Assembly: GCA_963680875.1 (NCBI GenBank)
Contig: OY804590.1
Location: forward strand, 20,088,640-20,152,639
DNA from: Bathymodiolus brooksi
Lineage: Eukaryota > Mollusca > Bivalvia > Mytilida > Modiolidae
Length of the DNA stretch: 64,000 nucleotides
Direction: 5' to 3'
Shown here: one piece after another, positions 9,515 to 20,069 of the stretch
Layout of the letters: every line of letters begins with the position of its first letter
How positions within the stretch are numbered: the stretch's first letter is position 1
Notes under the pieces: generated by a model
Told to the model about the DNA's origin: nothing
Seen by the model: only the letters and a program-made list of their open reading frames with translations
Database searches by the model: none
Translations under genes and position numbers: made by a program

Positions 9515-9945
9515 CTAACAAGGAAGCTACTGAACCAAGGGTTCCTTTTGGTAAAGTTGAAGTCGTCACTTCGACAATTTTGCGGTCGCCACCATGACTT
9601 GGTTGACCGTTATAGAATATCTGTGTCACAAAAACAAAACGATATGTTCCACTTGTCGTAAACACTTCCCGGTCCTTTCCTTATTCGCGACTTATCACCG
9701 GGTTTGTAACCAGATAAACACAACGGGTACCACTAGTGGAGCAGGAACTGCCCTACCCTTCCGGAGCACCTGAGTTCACCCCAGTTTTTAGTGGGGTTCG
9801 CGTTACTCGATCTTTAGTTTTATGTGTATGTTTTGTAGATCGTTGTGTGTTCTTTTGTACATGTTCTTTTGGCCATTGTTTTGTCTGTTCTTCTTCGATA
9901 TACGGATTCTGATTACCCTTTGGTATCTTTAATAATCTCTTCTAA
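9515..9945 (+). mobile_element. Penelope-like retroelement, 3' end
   Basis: 9515-9661 encodes the end of a reverse transcriptase (LTRKLLNQGFLLVKLKSSLR…GRHHDLVDRY…DMFHLS, stop TAA). It is followed by about 280 bp of 3' UTR (GGAGCACCTGAGTTCACCC…GTTACTCGATCTTTAGTTTT…GGATTCTGATTACCC). This copy ties the coding region to the UTR that is scattered through the window and amplified in the satellite. It sits in lectin intron 2, 5' truncated. Confidence 0.75.
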
Positions 9946-9988
9946 GATGTATCAATAATGTGTATATGTATATGTCATTTATTCACAG

Positions 9989-10224
9989 GTCCAACTAAGA
10001 ATGTATGGACGGGTGCTAATGATCTAGCTGATGAGGGAATCTTTATTTGGCCTGATGGAGATATTCTTTCACACAACAATGTCTTGTGGGACAAAAACTG
10101 GGGACAGCCGGATAATTATTTAAAAAATGATCATTGTGTGATGATAAGGAGCGATTTAGGGTTTTATTTACATGATACTGTGTGTGGATATACCTCATAT
10201 TTTTCTTGTCAGTACGATGTGTAA
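9989..10224 (+). CDS. PAN/C-type lectin protein, exon 3
   Basis: Acceptor CATTTATTCACAG. Encodes the second half of the lectin domain to TAA (10222-10224): VWTGAND, FIWPDGD, NWGQPDN, DHCVMI, DTVCGY and FSCQYD. The calcium-site tripeptide is QPD, which in characterised lectins favours galactose-type ligands. The usual W of the WND motif is replaced (LHD), so calcium and sugar binding are uncertain. An AATAAA at 10461-10466 is a possible poly(A) signal, but it lies inside the transposon that begins at 10246. Confidence 0.85.
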
Positions 10225-10245
10225 GACAAAATCATACAAGTCAAA

Positions 10246-13200
10246 TAGTAGGGTGCCCAGTGTTAAAAAAGACGCTTCGTTATCGAGTTTGGGTTAACGG
10301 AATTACACACGGCTAATTTTGGTATTAAACGCTAGAAAAATTATTACATTTTGTATTTTTAATTGTCGTCGTAAGTTTCTGTGGTCACGATTTTTTTAAT
10401 TTCACGTTTTTCAAAGGTACCCTCGGCTGACACATTGTACATGGTATTTTCAGGATGAAAAATAAAAATATTCTCCGCTATCTAAATAGCTAAAAAGGTT
10501 TTTACATCAGAGATAATGTATCAAAGATATAATTAAAATAAAAACGGGATGTAAATAATTGATTTTTGAAAGAGTATATCAGCCTTACTTTAAGCCTCAC
10601 ATTTGACCCCAAATTAACCGTATTTTCAACAAAAGCAAAGTAATTACACTACATTATAAATGTACTTTGATTTTGAAGAAAACATATTGATGAAATGTAC
10701 ATGTGTGCCAAAAATCATAATCTAAATGTCAGCGGTTGTTGAGAAATTGGCAAAATATAAACTCAAATAACTGTAAATTTCCTCTTTGTCATACACGGAT
10801 TGTTATGTACCGGTTTTTGTTAATGATGTGTCGCTCGCCGGTCATTAACTAGCACGATCTCTGTCTCAATGCATTTAGTATTTTCTCTTCTTTTATGGCA
10901 AATAAATTGGTTTTAATTGTTCAGTAGAATTGTTTGTGGTTTTTATGTTTTAAAAACATTCATTTTTATGTCGGCCGTTGATTGGATTTAAAATTTGTTT
11001 AATTCATGTGTTTCTAATACATGGACCAATCCTGCAGGATACGTTATAAGTCCGGAAATGGCTCAGTTTCATAGAAGGCCGAACGATTCCTGATTAGAAA
11101 AGGTTTCTTACAGTCGCTGCCAACAAACAAGCATTGATACAATTTCTTGCCGAATCGATTGTGCAACACTATCGTTTATCATCTCTTGAGATGTCATCCG
11201 GGGAAGTTCCATATATTTCTGGTGCTTCTAATCATTGCCAAGAAAATCTGCAGAGATGGAGTCTCCGATTGCCAAGAGTTATACTGTACACATGAAGAGG
11301 CGGACACTCGTATGATTTTACATGCTATCCATGCAGACAAAACGTTCGGTGAAAGTGGAATCAAAGGTCGGATCATTGTTAAATCGCCTGATACAGATTT
11401 CTTGATTCTATGCATCCATTACTTTCCTTCAATGCAACATACACAGGAATTATGGTTTCATACGGGTTCTATCACAAACACCAAGGATGGGCGTTTTCAT
11501 TCCCGTACATTCGATCTGTAGCATCCTCAATCCTGTTTTATATAACATTTTACCAGCTGCACATGCCATCACAAGATGTGATTCCACATCATCCTTGTTC
11601 GGGATTGGCAAACGAACCGTTTTTAAAGTACTTAAAGACAGTCCAGAAAACTTTAGAGATTTGTCCACCCTTGCAGACTGTGACACTGACAAATCTATAG
11701 ATGCCGCCAGTAAACTTGTTTGTCGACTGTACGACCAAAAAGGAAAACTGAAGGAAGATCACGTCGATCTTAACAAATTAAGGGTAAGGTTAGCGACACT
11801 GAGGGATGCATGTTTGGCCAAACTTCCATCCTGTGAAGCCACCTTCACTCAGCATGTTTTGCGATCTTCACTACAGATAAATATTTGGATGACTGCTTAT
11901 GTTGCAAAACCGCCAATGAAGTCTGCAGTGCTATTTGAATGGGAAGACAGGAATGGATTAGTTCCAGTTTATCGTTTCAAAGGCCAGATGTCTTCTGATT
12001 TTTTGCAAGACCTTGTTTGTACTTGCAAAGGAAAATCTGTGTGCATGAAAGGATGCATTTGTTTTGAGCCAAGTCTATCTTGCACAGACCTTTGCCCTTG
12101 CCAAGCTGGCGACTTATGCCGCAATGAAAATACCCACCTAGCAATATCTAGAAATACTGATGAAGATGATGACATATAATCTCATTTTTATTTTCTTTTT
12201 CATCCAGTCTCCATCTATTTCACCGAATAAAACTGTTGTTATCAAAACTATGATTTCAGATAAAACAGTCTTTCATTTCCAACATTGTGACCATCAACTC
12301 ACGTTAGTCATAGTTGTCCAGTTACCACGACTTCCCGTTGACGTCTTTTGTTTCATTGAGACTTGGTCTAATGTCTGTTTTAGGCAAGCATCACTGTTTT
12401 CTGTGCTTAGTAAACTGAGACAAGTTCATACGTACTATGTGTTTTTCAGTAAATAGCAGTTTCATTTGTTGCAATGTTTTATAAGGTGTTCTTTTTATAT
12501 GTTGTGGTGGTTATGTCGTAGCTTGTTTCCGTTTTATGTTTTTTCTGGAATTTGCCCAGTCTCCGGACTATGATTTCTTTAACATTTTCTATGACTTGTT
12601 CCTTTGTTCCTTCGGTATACAACTGCCGCTGTTTCAAACAAACAAACAAAATTTAAAAAAAATTAAAAAAAAACAACCTACCAAGGACTCTGACCTTGAT
12701 GTGGTTGGTGGGCTTTCAAACTAACAAGAGAACACTTTCTTATTTGCCAAACACCTGAGATATTTGGAGTGTTCAGAGTGGTTTGTAGCCACACATCGTC
12801 CAAACGCATAATATGTCCATAGACCTTACGTTTTTAAACAAATGGCGTTTGACCTTTCCATAAATTGCCATGTTTTTGCACAGAATATTCGTTAATTATT
12901 GATTGACCCTACAAATGATATGTTGCAAACACATAAGCCATTAAATTTGAATTTTGGTACCTTTTACGAAGTTTGAGGTGAAAATATATTTTACCAGTAA
13001 TTAGTCAAAGTGTACCATAACTGAAACATGGTTTTTTTTTAATCCGTCCACCAGTTGTCAAATGTTAAGGGTTAAAAAATAATTTGAAGGTTTCCTTTAA
13101 ATGAATATCAAATAAAAATGAGAAATGTTCAAACTATGACAGGTCAAGGTCACTTTTATTTATCATATATACGAAAATTGTAAAATGGCATTTTTTTTTA

Positions 13201-13535
13201 GAAAATGACCTTTTGCTATATATTCAAACAATGTAAAATAAAAAATAAGCATAAAATAATAAAATATTAAGCTTAACAAATAAAATTGGCATTCCAGTTT
13301 AAAGTTCTTCACAGTGTTGTCGAAGAAGGGAGCCTTTTAAAACTTGTGGTGTGTTAGTTCCAATTTTTAGATCTTGACCTTTGACCCCAATTTAAAAAAA
13401 ACGTGACCACAATACATAGCGACGACATCTTTATTTCGATGCGGCTTGTTCTCCTCATTCCAACGGTGTATCATACAGGTGTGTGTAATTCCGTTAAGGC
13501 AAATTTGCAAAAATCTTTCGTCGGGCACCCTACTA
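10246..13535 (+). mobile_element. 3.3-kb TIR DNA transposon
   Basis: The ends are inverted copies: TAGTAGGGTGCCC at 10246 and GGGCACCCTACTA ending at 13535. Further pairs lie inward (TTAACGGAATTACACAC near 10293 against GTGTGTAATTCCGTTAA near 13480; a GTGGTCACG block near 10381 and its complement near 13400), so the TIRs extend about 150 bp with divergence. The internal gene is the broken coding region at 11083-12179. The superfamily is unresolved. Academ elements are known to carry XPG-type nucleases and are one candidate, but no target duplication is clear (a TA dinucleotide at most). The non-coding interior at 12180-13380 holds nothing else recognised. Confidence 0.7.
11083..12179 (+). pseudogene. 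Transposon protein: XPG/FEN-like acidic motifs plus Cys-rich C-terminus
   Basis: Reading pieces: NKQALIQFLAESIVQHYR near 11117-11170 in one frame; HEEADTRMILHA and IVKSPDTDFLIL (11291-11412) in a second; AHAITRCDSTSS and FGIGK (from about 11550) in a third, open to TAA at 12179. The order E-E-A-D / S-P-D-T-D / C-D-S-T-S…G-x-GK resembles the XPG-I region of FEN-type nucleases, as seen in transposon-associated proteins of cnidarians and molluscs. The glycine usual before CD is arginine here. The C-terminus (about 12018-12120) has a CxC-type cluster (VCTCKGKSVCMKGCICF…CPCQAGDLCRNEN) like tesmin/CXC domains. At least two frameshifts (before 11270, and a likely extra T in TTTT near 11494-11497) make it non-functional as assembled. 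Confidence 0.6.
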
Positions 13536-13559
13536 ACACAGACTATTTACGACTTCATT

Positions 13560-13790
13560 TTTAAGAATATGCGTATTACAGGAGTTATTTCCCTTTAAGA
13601 TGGACAAAGGGTCCTCTTACACCCAAAGGTCAATGAAAATAACATATAATTTTCCAAAGTCAAATAGACCATTTGCCAGGTTAATTATAAATAGTATACG
13701 CTTTACATGAGTTATTTCCCTTTAAAGCGGACAAAAGGGTCCCATTTCATGCAAAGTTCAATGAACATTACTTATATTTTCCCCATAATC
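13560..13790 (+). repeat. Diverged direct repeat, two units
   Basis: Two roughly 95-bp copies share 'GAGTTATTTCCCTTTAA', 'GGACAAA(A)GGGTCC' and 'CAATGAA…ATTTTCC'. No gene is seen from 13536 to 14031. Confidence 0.6.
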
Positions 13791-14031
13791 TATCTGAAAT
13801 TATGATGTAGTAGCTTGTGAACTTCCCATTTGTTACAAAATTATCCTCTGATTTTTACAAGGTTCAAATAGCTACAAATTATGAGAAAATTATATTCACA
13901 TTCGATTTTCTTCCCGTTGCTCTTGCTAGACCGGGAACCATTTTGCCCGTCATAAGGGAATAATTCGTATAATGTATAGAAGCGCATAATTTTAGAATCA
14001 AATCAGGAATGTCACAATGTCTATTAGATGC

Positions 14032-14277
14032 GGGTCGATCGTGGTCGTGATCGCCTGGTAGTTAGATTTATAACCACCTATGCAATCAGTGCCTAACACC
14101 ACTAAAGTTCGAACCCCGTTCATGACGAGATGTACTCGATACAACATAATGTGATAAAGTTTGTCAGTGACTTACGGCAGGTTGGTGGTTTCCTCCCAGT
14201 ACTTCGGTTTCCTCTACCAATAAAACTGACCGCCACGATATAGTTGAAATATTGTTAAACACCATCAAACAAACCAA
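14032..14277 (+). mobile_element. tRNA-derived SINE, full length
   Basis: Head with A-box-like GTGATCGCCTGGTAGTTAG and B-box-like AAGTTCGAACCCC, then the conserved body (GATAAAGTTTGTCAGTGACT…CCTCTACCAATAAAACTGA…GATATAGTTGAAATATTG) and a TAAACACCATCAAACAAACC end. It is the same family as the copies at 7817-8060 and 9113-9380. Confidence 0.8.
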
Positions 14278-14361
14278 TGCAATTGTCGTAGTTTAATGTC
14301 ACCCATTCTACTCTTATTTACCTTTAGTACACTTTAACACTTGAAGTTCAAGTTCACAATT

Positions 14362-14925
14362 CATGATTTTTCAACGGGTTTGTAACTAGATTAACACAAC
14401 GGGTGCCACAAGTGGAGCAGAAACTGCTTACCCTTCCGGAGCACCTGAGTTCACCCCCGGTTTTTAGTGGGGTTCGTGTTACTCGATCTTTAGTTTTATG
14501 TGTATGTTTTGTAAATCGATGTTTGTTCTTTTGTCCTTTTTTATTTGGGTGGCTCAATGAGTTAGGTGGTTGGATCTAACACCTCATACAAACCTATCAC
14601 CAATACGGCATGGGTTCGCGCCCAGCTTTGTAAATTACAAAACAAAGTGCACTCGACTTGCAACCGCAAGTGATAAACTTTACCAGTTGTTTGCCCAGGG
14701 TTGGTGGTTCTCTCCGGGTACTCCGGCTTCCTCCAACACTAAAACTGGTCGCCATGATATAGCTGAAATATTGCTGAAAGTGGCGTTAAACACCAAATTC
14801 AAATTCAAATTCATTCCTTTTTATTCTGGCCATTGTGTTGTTTGTCCTTCCTCAGTTTACGCCATTACGGATTCTGATTACCTTTATGGTTTCTTCAAAC
14901 TCATCTTATGTTTATTTTACCAGCT
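14362..14925 (+). mobile_element. Retroelement 3'-UTR copy split by a SINE
   Basis: The first half of the UTR module (GGGTGCCACAAGTGGAGCAG … GTGTATGTTTTGTAAATCGA) is at 14362-14545. The second half (GGCCATTGTGTTGTTTGTCC … CGGATTCTGATTACC) resumes at 14815. The intervening SINE is flanked by TCCTTTTTTATT (14534-14545) and TCCTTTTTATT (14815-14825), a target-site duplication. Confidence 0.8.
14546..14814 (+). mobile_element. tRNA-derived SINE, second subfamily
   Basis: The head GGTGGCTCAATGAGTTAGG with B-box-like GGGTTCGCGCCC differs from the 14032 subfamily, while the 3' domain is shared (GGTCGCCATGATATAGCTGA…GGCGTTAAACACC). The tail is a short AAATTC repeat. The first few bases of the head (GAGGCCC) are lost here but kept in the duplicate at 15630. 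Confidence 0.85.
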
Positions 14926-15221
14926 ACATCAATAATTATTACAATTTGGTCATACCTGATGACGATTTTAGGTTAATAAAGTCTCATTTTGACTTCACCG
15001 GAATATTTTTTTTACAGAGTGAACTTTCTGGGGTTTCAAGTTTCAAGTTTTTATTAATAAGAAAAATCAATCAAACATTGATGTCCTCCCCGCATTAACA
15101 TGATATTAAATCAATAAACATATATAATTATGTATACATTACATTTTTAAATGACAAAATATCATATTAAAGAAAAATAAACTTATCTGATATTCATACA
15201 ATCTTTGATATAGTGACATAT

Positions 15222-16121
15222 ACAACATTATGTGATAAAATTTGTCAGTGAATTACGGCAGGTTGGTGGTTTCCTCCCAGTACTTCGGTTTCCTCTACCA
15301 ATAAAACTGACCGCCACGATATAATTGAAATATTGTTAAACACCATCAAACAAACCAATGCAATTGTCGTAGTTTAATGTCACCCATTCTACTCTTATTT
15401 ACCTTTAGTACACTTTAACACTTGAAGTTCAAGATCACAATTCATGATTTTTCAACGGGTTTGTAACTAGATTAACACAACGGGTGCCACAAGTGGAGCA
15501 GAAACTGCTTACCCTTCTGCAGAACTTAAGTTCACCCTTGGTTTTTAGTGGGGTTCGTGTTACTCGATCTTTAGTTTTATGTGTATGTTTTGTAGATCGA
15601 TGTTTGTCCTTTTGTCCTTTTTTATTTGAGGCCCGGGTGGCTCAATGAGTTAGGTGGTTGGATCTAACAGCTCATACAAGCCTATCACCAATACGGCGTG
15701 GGTTCGCGCCCAGCCTTGTAAATTACAAAAAGGGTGCACTCGACTTGCAGCCGCAAGTGATAAAGTTTACCAGTTGTTTGCCCAGGGTCGGTGGTTCTTT
15801 CCGGGTACTTCGGCTTCCTCCAACAGTAAAACTGGTCGCCATCAAATAGCTGAAATATTGCTGAAAGTGGAGTTAAACACCAAATTCATATTCAAATTCA
15901 TTCCTTTTTATTCTGGCCATTGTGTTGTTTGTCCTTCCTCAGTTTACGCCATTACGGATTCTGATTACCTTTATGGTTTCTTCAAACTCATCTTATGTTT
16001 ATTTTACCAGCTACATCAATAATTATTACAATTTGGTCATACCTGATGAAGATTTTAGGTTAATAAAGTCTCATTTTGACTTCACCGGAATATTTTTTTA
16101 CAGAGTGAACTTTCTGGGGTT
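15222..16121 (+). repeat. Near-tandem duplication, copy 2
   Basis: Second copy of 14143-15034 with the same SINE-in-UTR arrangement, so the SINE inserted before the duplication. A 190-bp AT-rich spacer (15035-15221) separates the copies. Confidence 0.9.
15630..15903 (+). mobile_element. tRNA-derived SINE, second subfamily (duplicate)
   Basis: Same element as 14546-14814, with the complete 5' end GAGGCCCGGGTGGCTCAATG. It ends in an ATTCAAATTC tail against the UTR remainder at 15904. Confidence 0.85.
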
Positions 16122-16811
16122 ATATTTAAAACATATTACAAATACCAGCAAGGTCACCTTCAAAAACGTTTTTGTCATTCATCTGTAAACGTACTTATTT
16201 ATCTAACTTCCAAGTCAATTCGTCATTAGTTTTAGACATACAATACTGAGTACACTACAGGGACCACTAGTGAAGCAGACACTAGTTACCCTATCGGAAC
16301 ACCCGAGTCCAGTGGCTTAGCTTCATTGTGACAGCCTTGGTAAAAAAAGGACAACACAAATCATAAACATGTTTTAAAAAAAAAATGTAAATTGTTCTAA
16401 TAACATCTTTATGACTTATGACGTGTTTTAGACTCAATGGATTAGCACGCATGCACATCCAGAAAGATAAGGAGATCGATCGAGTTGGATACGTTTGATG
16501 CAAGCCGAAATAGGAGCTTTACATCTTTTGACGTTTGCTCTGTGATCCAAAACAATATTTTGAAAACTTCATTAGAAGTAGTATTTGTATTTAATTACAG
16601 ACGATGTTTCAATGTTTATTCATTAAAATGAACATTTGTTTTAATCTTTATCAATAAATGACACATTTTAGTTAAAAATCATTAGGTTTTATTTTCTAGA
16701 TTGTTGAAACAGGCTTAGACACCGGTGTTAATATACCCACATGCATCTATTATTCATGACTGCTTCAAACTCTTTAACTTGGAGTGGTTAAATTAGAATT
16801 AAAAAAAACTC
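16122..16811. other. Intergenic; only a trace of UTR repeat
   Basis: No gene recognised. 16261-16318 (GGACCACTAGTGAAGCAGACA…CCCGAGTCC) is a heavily decayed piece of the retroelement UTR module. Confidence 0.4.
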
Positions 16812-18110
16812 GATGTCCTTAGCAATATTGTTTTTGTGTGTAAATCACATTACGTAGACTGCTTGATAAATGAATTTGGTATTGACAATTTACTTGACAA
16901 CCCTACATATACTCCGACGACACTTACGACAGAGGAAATCCTGGACAATCATAGGTCTGTTTTTTATGTTCCTTTGAAATTTCAACCAAAGATGAAGAAC
17001 TGGATCTACGTCACTCTACTGGATTCCTAAATTACACAAGTGTCCTTACAAACAGTGTTATATTGCTGGGTCTGCCAAATGCTCCACGAAACCTTTTTCC
17101 AAATTATTATCATGTATTTTTTCGGTGGTCAAAGCTGGGTTTCATAGTTACTGTGACACTAGCTACTCGAGGGGTGGTGTGAATCAGATGTGGATTCTGA
17201 AGAACTCTGAAGATCTGTCGGAGTACATACAATCTAAGTCCCTCTCATCCTGCAATAGCATTAAAACATATGACTTCTCTACTCTCTACACAACTATTTC
17301 CCACTCTTAGCTGAAAGTCAGATTAAGGGAGTTGGTCCAACTGTGATTCATTAAAAAAGAATGGCCAACGTAGATACAAATAGCTTGTACTAGGAAGGAA
17401 CATATCTTATTTTGTAAAAAGAAAGCAAAATAAAAACACTAATTCTACCAAAGAGTTCTCTGAAACTGATATCATCAACATGCGCGAGTTTTTGATTGAC
17501 AAATAATTTGCTATGTTTGGTGGACGTATTTTTCAACAAAAAGTATACATACATATGGGTACAAACTGTGCTCCTCTTCTAGCAGACTTGTTCCTTTATT
17601 CGTATGAGGAAGACTTCATACAGGGGCTTCTCCAGAAAAATGAAAAGAAGCTTGCCCGATCCTTTAATTTCCCGTTCCGCTATATAGATGATGCCCTTCA
17701 CTAAATAATTCTAGGTTTGATGATTTCGTTGATCGCATCTATCCCATTGAGCTTGAAATAAGGATAACACAGATACAGATAGGTCTGCTTCATACCTTGA
17801 CCTACACCTCGTAATTAACAGTCCGGAGAACCTAAGTTTACCCCCGGTTTATAGTTGGGTTCATGTTTCTCGATCTTTTGTTTTATGTGTATGGTTTGTA
17901 GATCGTTGTTTGTCATTTTTCTTTTAGTAATTGTGTTGTCTGTCCTTCGGATTTACGGATTCTGATTACCCCTTTGATATCTTCAAACTCTTTGAAAAAA
18001 ATCAACAATTTGCATTGGCTTTCAAATAATTTGACTTTGAGCGTACCTGATGAAAGTTATTCCAGACACGTGTCGTGTTCACTAAATTTGATATCGATAT
18101 ACGTTTTGAA
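16812..18110 (+). mobile_element. Penelope-like retroelement, decayed and internally deleted
   Basis: Successive frames give RT pieces in the expected order: VDCLINEFGIDNLLDNPTYT (from 16850), a GGVNQMWILKNSEDLSEYIQ block (about 17171-17235), YDFSTLYTTISHS (to 17310), MGTNCAPLLADLFLYSYEED (17555-17615) and FRYIDDALH (17677-17703), the catalytic YxDD box. Frames change several times. Near 17819 coding sequence jumps directly into 3' UTR (GGAGAACCTAAGTTTACCCC), so the RT C-terminus seen at 9515 is deleted. The UTR runs to about 17995 and is followed by TTTGACTTTGAGCGTACCTG and one copy of the 27-bp motif. The Penelope-like assignment rests on motif style (DFSxLYT, MGTNCAPLLADL, YIDD) and is moderately sure. 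Confidence 0.7.
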
Positions 18111-18168
18111 CATACTGAAAACTTCCTGTGACGTGACTAATGTGTCGCATTGTTAACCGAATACTTAA

Positions 18169-19062
18169 AGGGATATTGTCTACTAAAATCGTAATTTTTT
18201 CATACCCAGAATTAATGTCGTTTTCCGTACTGACCTTTATAAAATGAAGATTAACACCGAGTTATGCTGCAAAAGATACGATTTTTTGACAAAAAAGGCC
18301 CAAAACTATCGTTATCAGAATCATTGTCCTGGATGACAATATTCAAATATATTCATATGGTCTTCTATGTGAGCCCGTCTTGAGCATGCGCACTGTTTAG
18401 AAACAATAAACAACATGTGGTTCTTGGGCAAAAGAGAAAGTGTCAACGCGTGCAAGAAAGCGTACTTTGACGGATTCAGAGAGAAAGATGAATAGAATTG
18501 AAGTATCTTCCAAATGGAACAAATGCAGGATATATGTAGGGGATCAGTTGGACCGTTGGAACGAACTCAAAGAAGTTCTACGCGTCCAAACTCGCGCTGA
18601 ATTTGCAAATATTTTGTTTGATAGGTAAGCCGAACATGTTTTTTCCTTCTTTTCTCAATCGTTTTTCATATTTTATGAATTTATGATGATGCTTATGATC
18701 ATTTTCGGTAGATATTATTCAATATATGTAATCTTGCACCTGGCAACAGCAAATTATTGTCAATGAATAGCATAAAACAGCCGTATTTGCAAGGTAAACA
18801 AACACGAATTTTAACATCCATGCTGCAGCATCCGGGCTACTGGCATAAAAATAGATAAAAATAGATTTGACCTCGCTCAGGTCAGTGAATAATTAATTAG
18901 CTTCCAGTAACGATGGTCAGCTTTTTTTATATCGAAAAACCAACGTTTCGTAGCGTATTCGCCAATAATTCGGTGTTTAATCTTCATTTTATGAAGGTCA
19001 GTACGGAAAACGACAATAATTTTGGGTATGAAAAAATTACGATTGTGGTAGACAATATCCCT
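18169..19062 (+). mobile_element. TTAA-flanked TIR element carrying an exon
   Basis: Inverted termini of about 100 bp: AGGGATATTGTCTACTAAAA at 18169 and its counterpart ending GTAGACAATATCCCT at 19062, roughly 90% alike by eye. Both sides are flanked by TTAA (18165-18168, 19063-19066). TTAA duplication suggests piggyBac or Kolobok-type mobility. No transposase is inside. Instead there is an intact exon with splice donor (18488-18624). 5818-6426 is an inverted, truncated relative. Confidence 0.8.
18488..18624 (+). CDS. Orphan first exon inside TIR element (RWxxLK…LLD-type motif)
   Basis: Open from ATG 18488 to donor GATAG|GTAAGC (GT at 18625). The frame continues upstream without ATG to a TAA. 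It encodes VSSKWNKCRIYVGDQLDRWN, then ELKEVLRVQTRAEFANILFD. The pattern R-W-x-x-L-K-…-A-x-x-L-(L/F)-D occurs as an N-terminal module in many uncharacterised invertebrate and fish proteins. The function is unknown to me. No downstream exon in matching phase was found within or beyond the element, so it may be a captured, non-functional exon. It is the intact relative of exon 1 at 6002-6093. Confidence 0.45.
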
Positions 19063-19066
19063 TTAA

Positions 19067-19539
19067 GCATCGTCGGTAACCCACGGTTGATTCCGATACG
19101 TTCCTCTCTTTCCATCACCCGTGGGTCATATCGCTTGTAAACATTCGTTTTCATGAATATTCAAAGTTTCGAATTAACCAATCAAAATCACGTTTATGAA
19201 AGTGAAACTCTTTGGTATCGGAGGTAAAAATCGTTCTGTCAGTAATGGATGCGCCCATGAAAATGTGTGGATGAAGTGTAGTGCTGTATAGAAACAATGA
19301 GTCAACTTGTAAAAGTCCCTCAATTCTTTCACTCCAAATTTTTGCAACAGGTCCGACATTTTTAACTTTTAACCAAACTCATTATGAAAGGAACGATTTG
19401 ATTGGTTGAATCGCATTTGAAGTTTATAATGCGAAGACTTATGAATTATTCATGAGTACGAATGTTTACAAGCGATTTGACCCACGAGTGATGGAGAGCG
19501 ATGAACGTATCGGAATCAACCGTGGGTTACCGACGATGC
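19067..19539. mobile_element. MITE with about 95-bp TIRs, nested at end of TTAA element
   Basis: Left end GCATCGTCGGTAACCCACGG and right end CCGTGGGTTACCGACGATGC are inverted copies; similarity extends about 95 bp inward (GTAAACATTCG…CATGAAT). The flanks repeat (C)CCTTTAA at 19059-19066 and 19539-19546, a 7-8-bp target duplication. The target is the terminal CCCTTTAA of the preceding element, so this one is younger. No coding potential. Confidence 0.85.
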
Positions 19540-20069
19540 CCTTTAAGCGGCTCGAGAAATTTGCCTCTCCTCTCAACCGGTATTTTTCGCAAAATATATT
19601 TGTATAGAATTAGTTATATAAAACTGTAACCGATTTATTACAGCATTCTTAAAGATTTTAAAGATCAGATTTCGTTTGTTATTGTTCTACCTTTCACTAT
19701 ATGACATAAAAGAATGTGTAATATGTAATGACATTGATATTAGAAAATATTTTAAAAAATTGTCGAAATTATTTTGTAATTGGTTGGGTTTTTTTCATTT
19801 CTTTTATGTGTCAATTACATAATCGGTTATTAAATACGTGTATCTATTTAATGCTAAATCATTCGAAAGTCAATATTTTTAAAACATCAAATTTCATTTT
19901 TATTGTTTTATCTTTCACGATATACATAAAAGAATGTGTAAAATGTAATGACATTGATATTAGAAATATTTTCCTTTCTATTGTGGTTAGTATGATTTGA
20001 ATATAAAGAATGCTTCAAATGTATTTATGACTATAAATGTGTTCACGTACCTGTTATATATATATATAT

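Larger units (their letters stand above)
14143..15034 (+). repeat. Near-tandem duplication, copy 1
   Basis: About 890 bp repeated at 15222-16121 (offset about 1,081-1,086 bp) with few differences. The unit holds SINE body, retroelement 3' UTR, a second SINE nested in that UTR, and flanking sequence ending GAACTTTCTGGGGTT. Confidence 0.9.

Noticed and set aside
11147..11521. Separate small gene ending at 11521
   Set aside because: It is the middle part of the transposon protein; the next frame continues the same domain after a one-base shift.
14570..16022. Paired about 120-residue frames in the duplicated block
   Set aside because: They are translations of SINE plus retroelement UTR, repeated because the DNA is duplicated.
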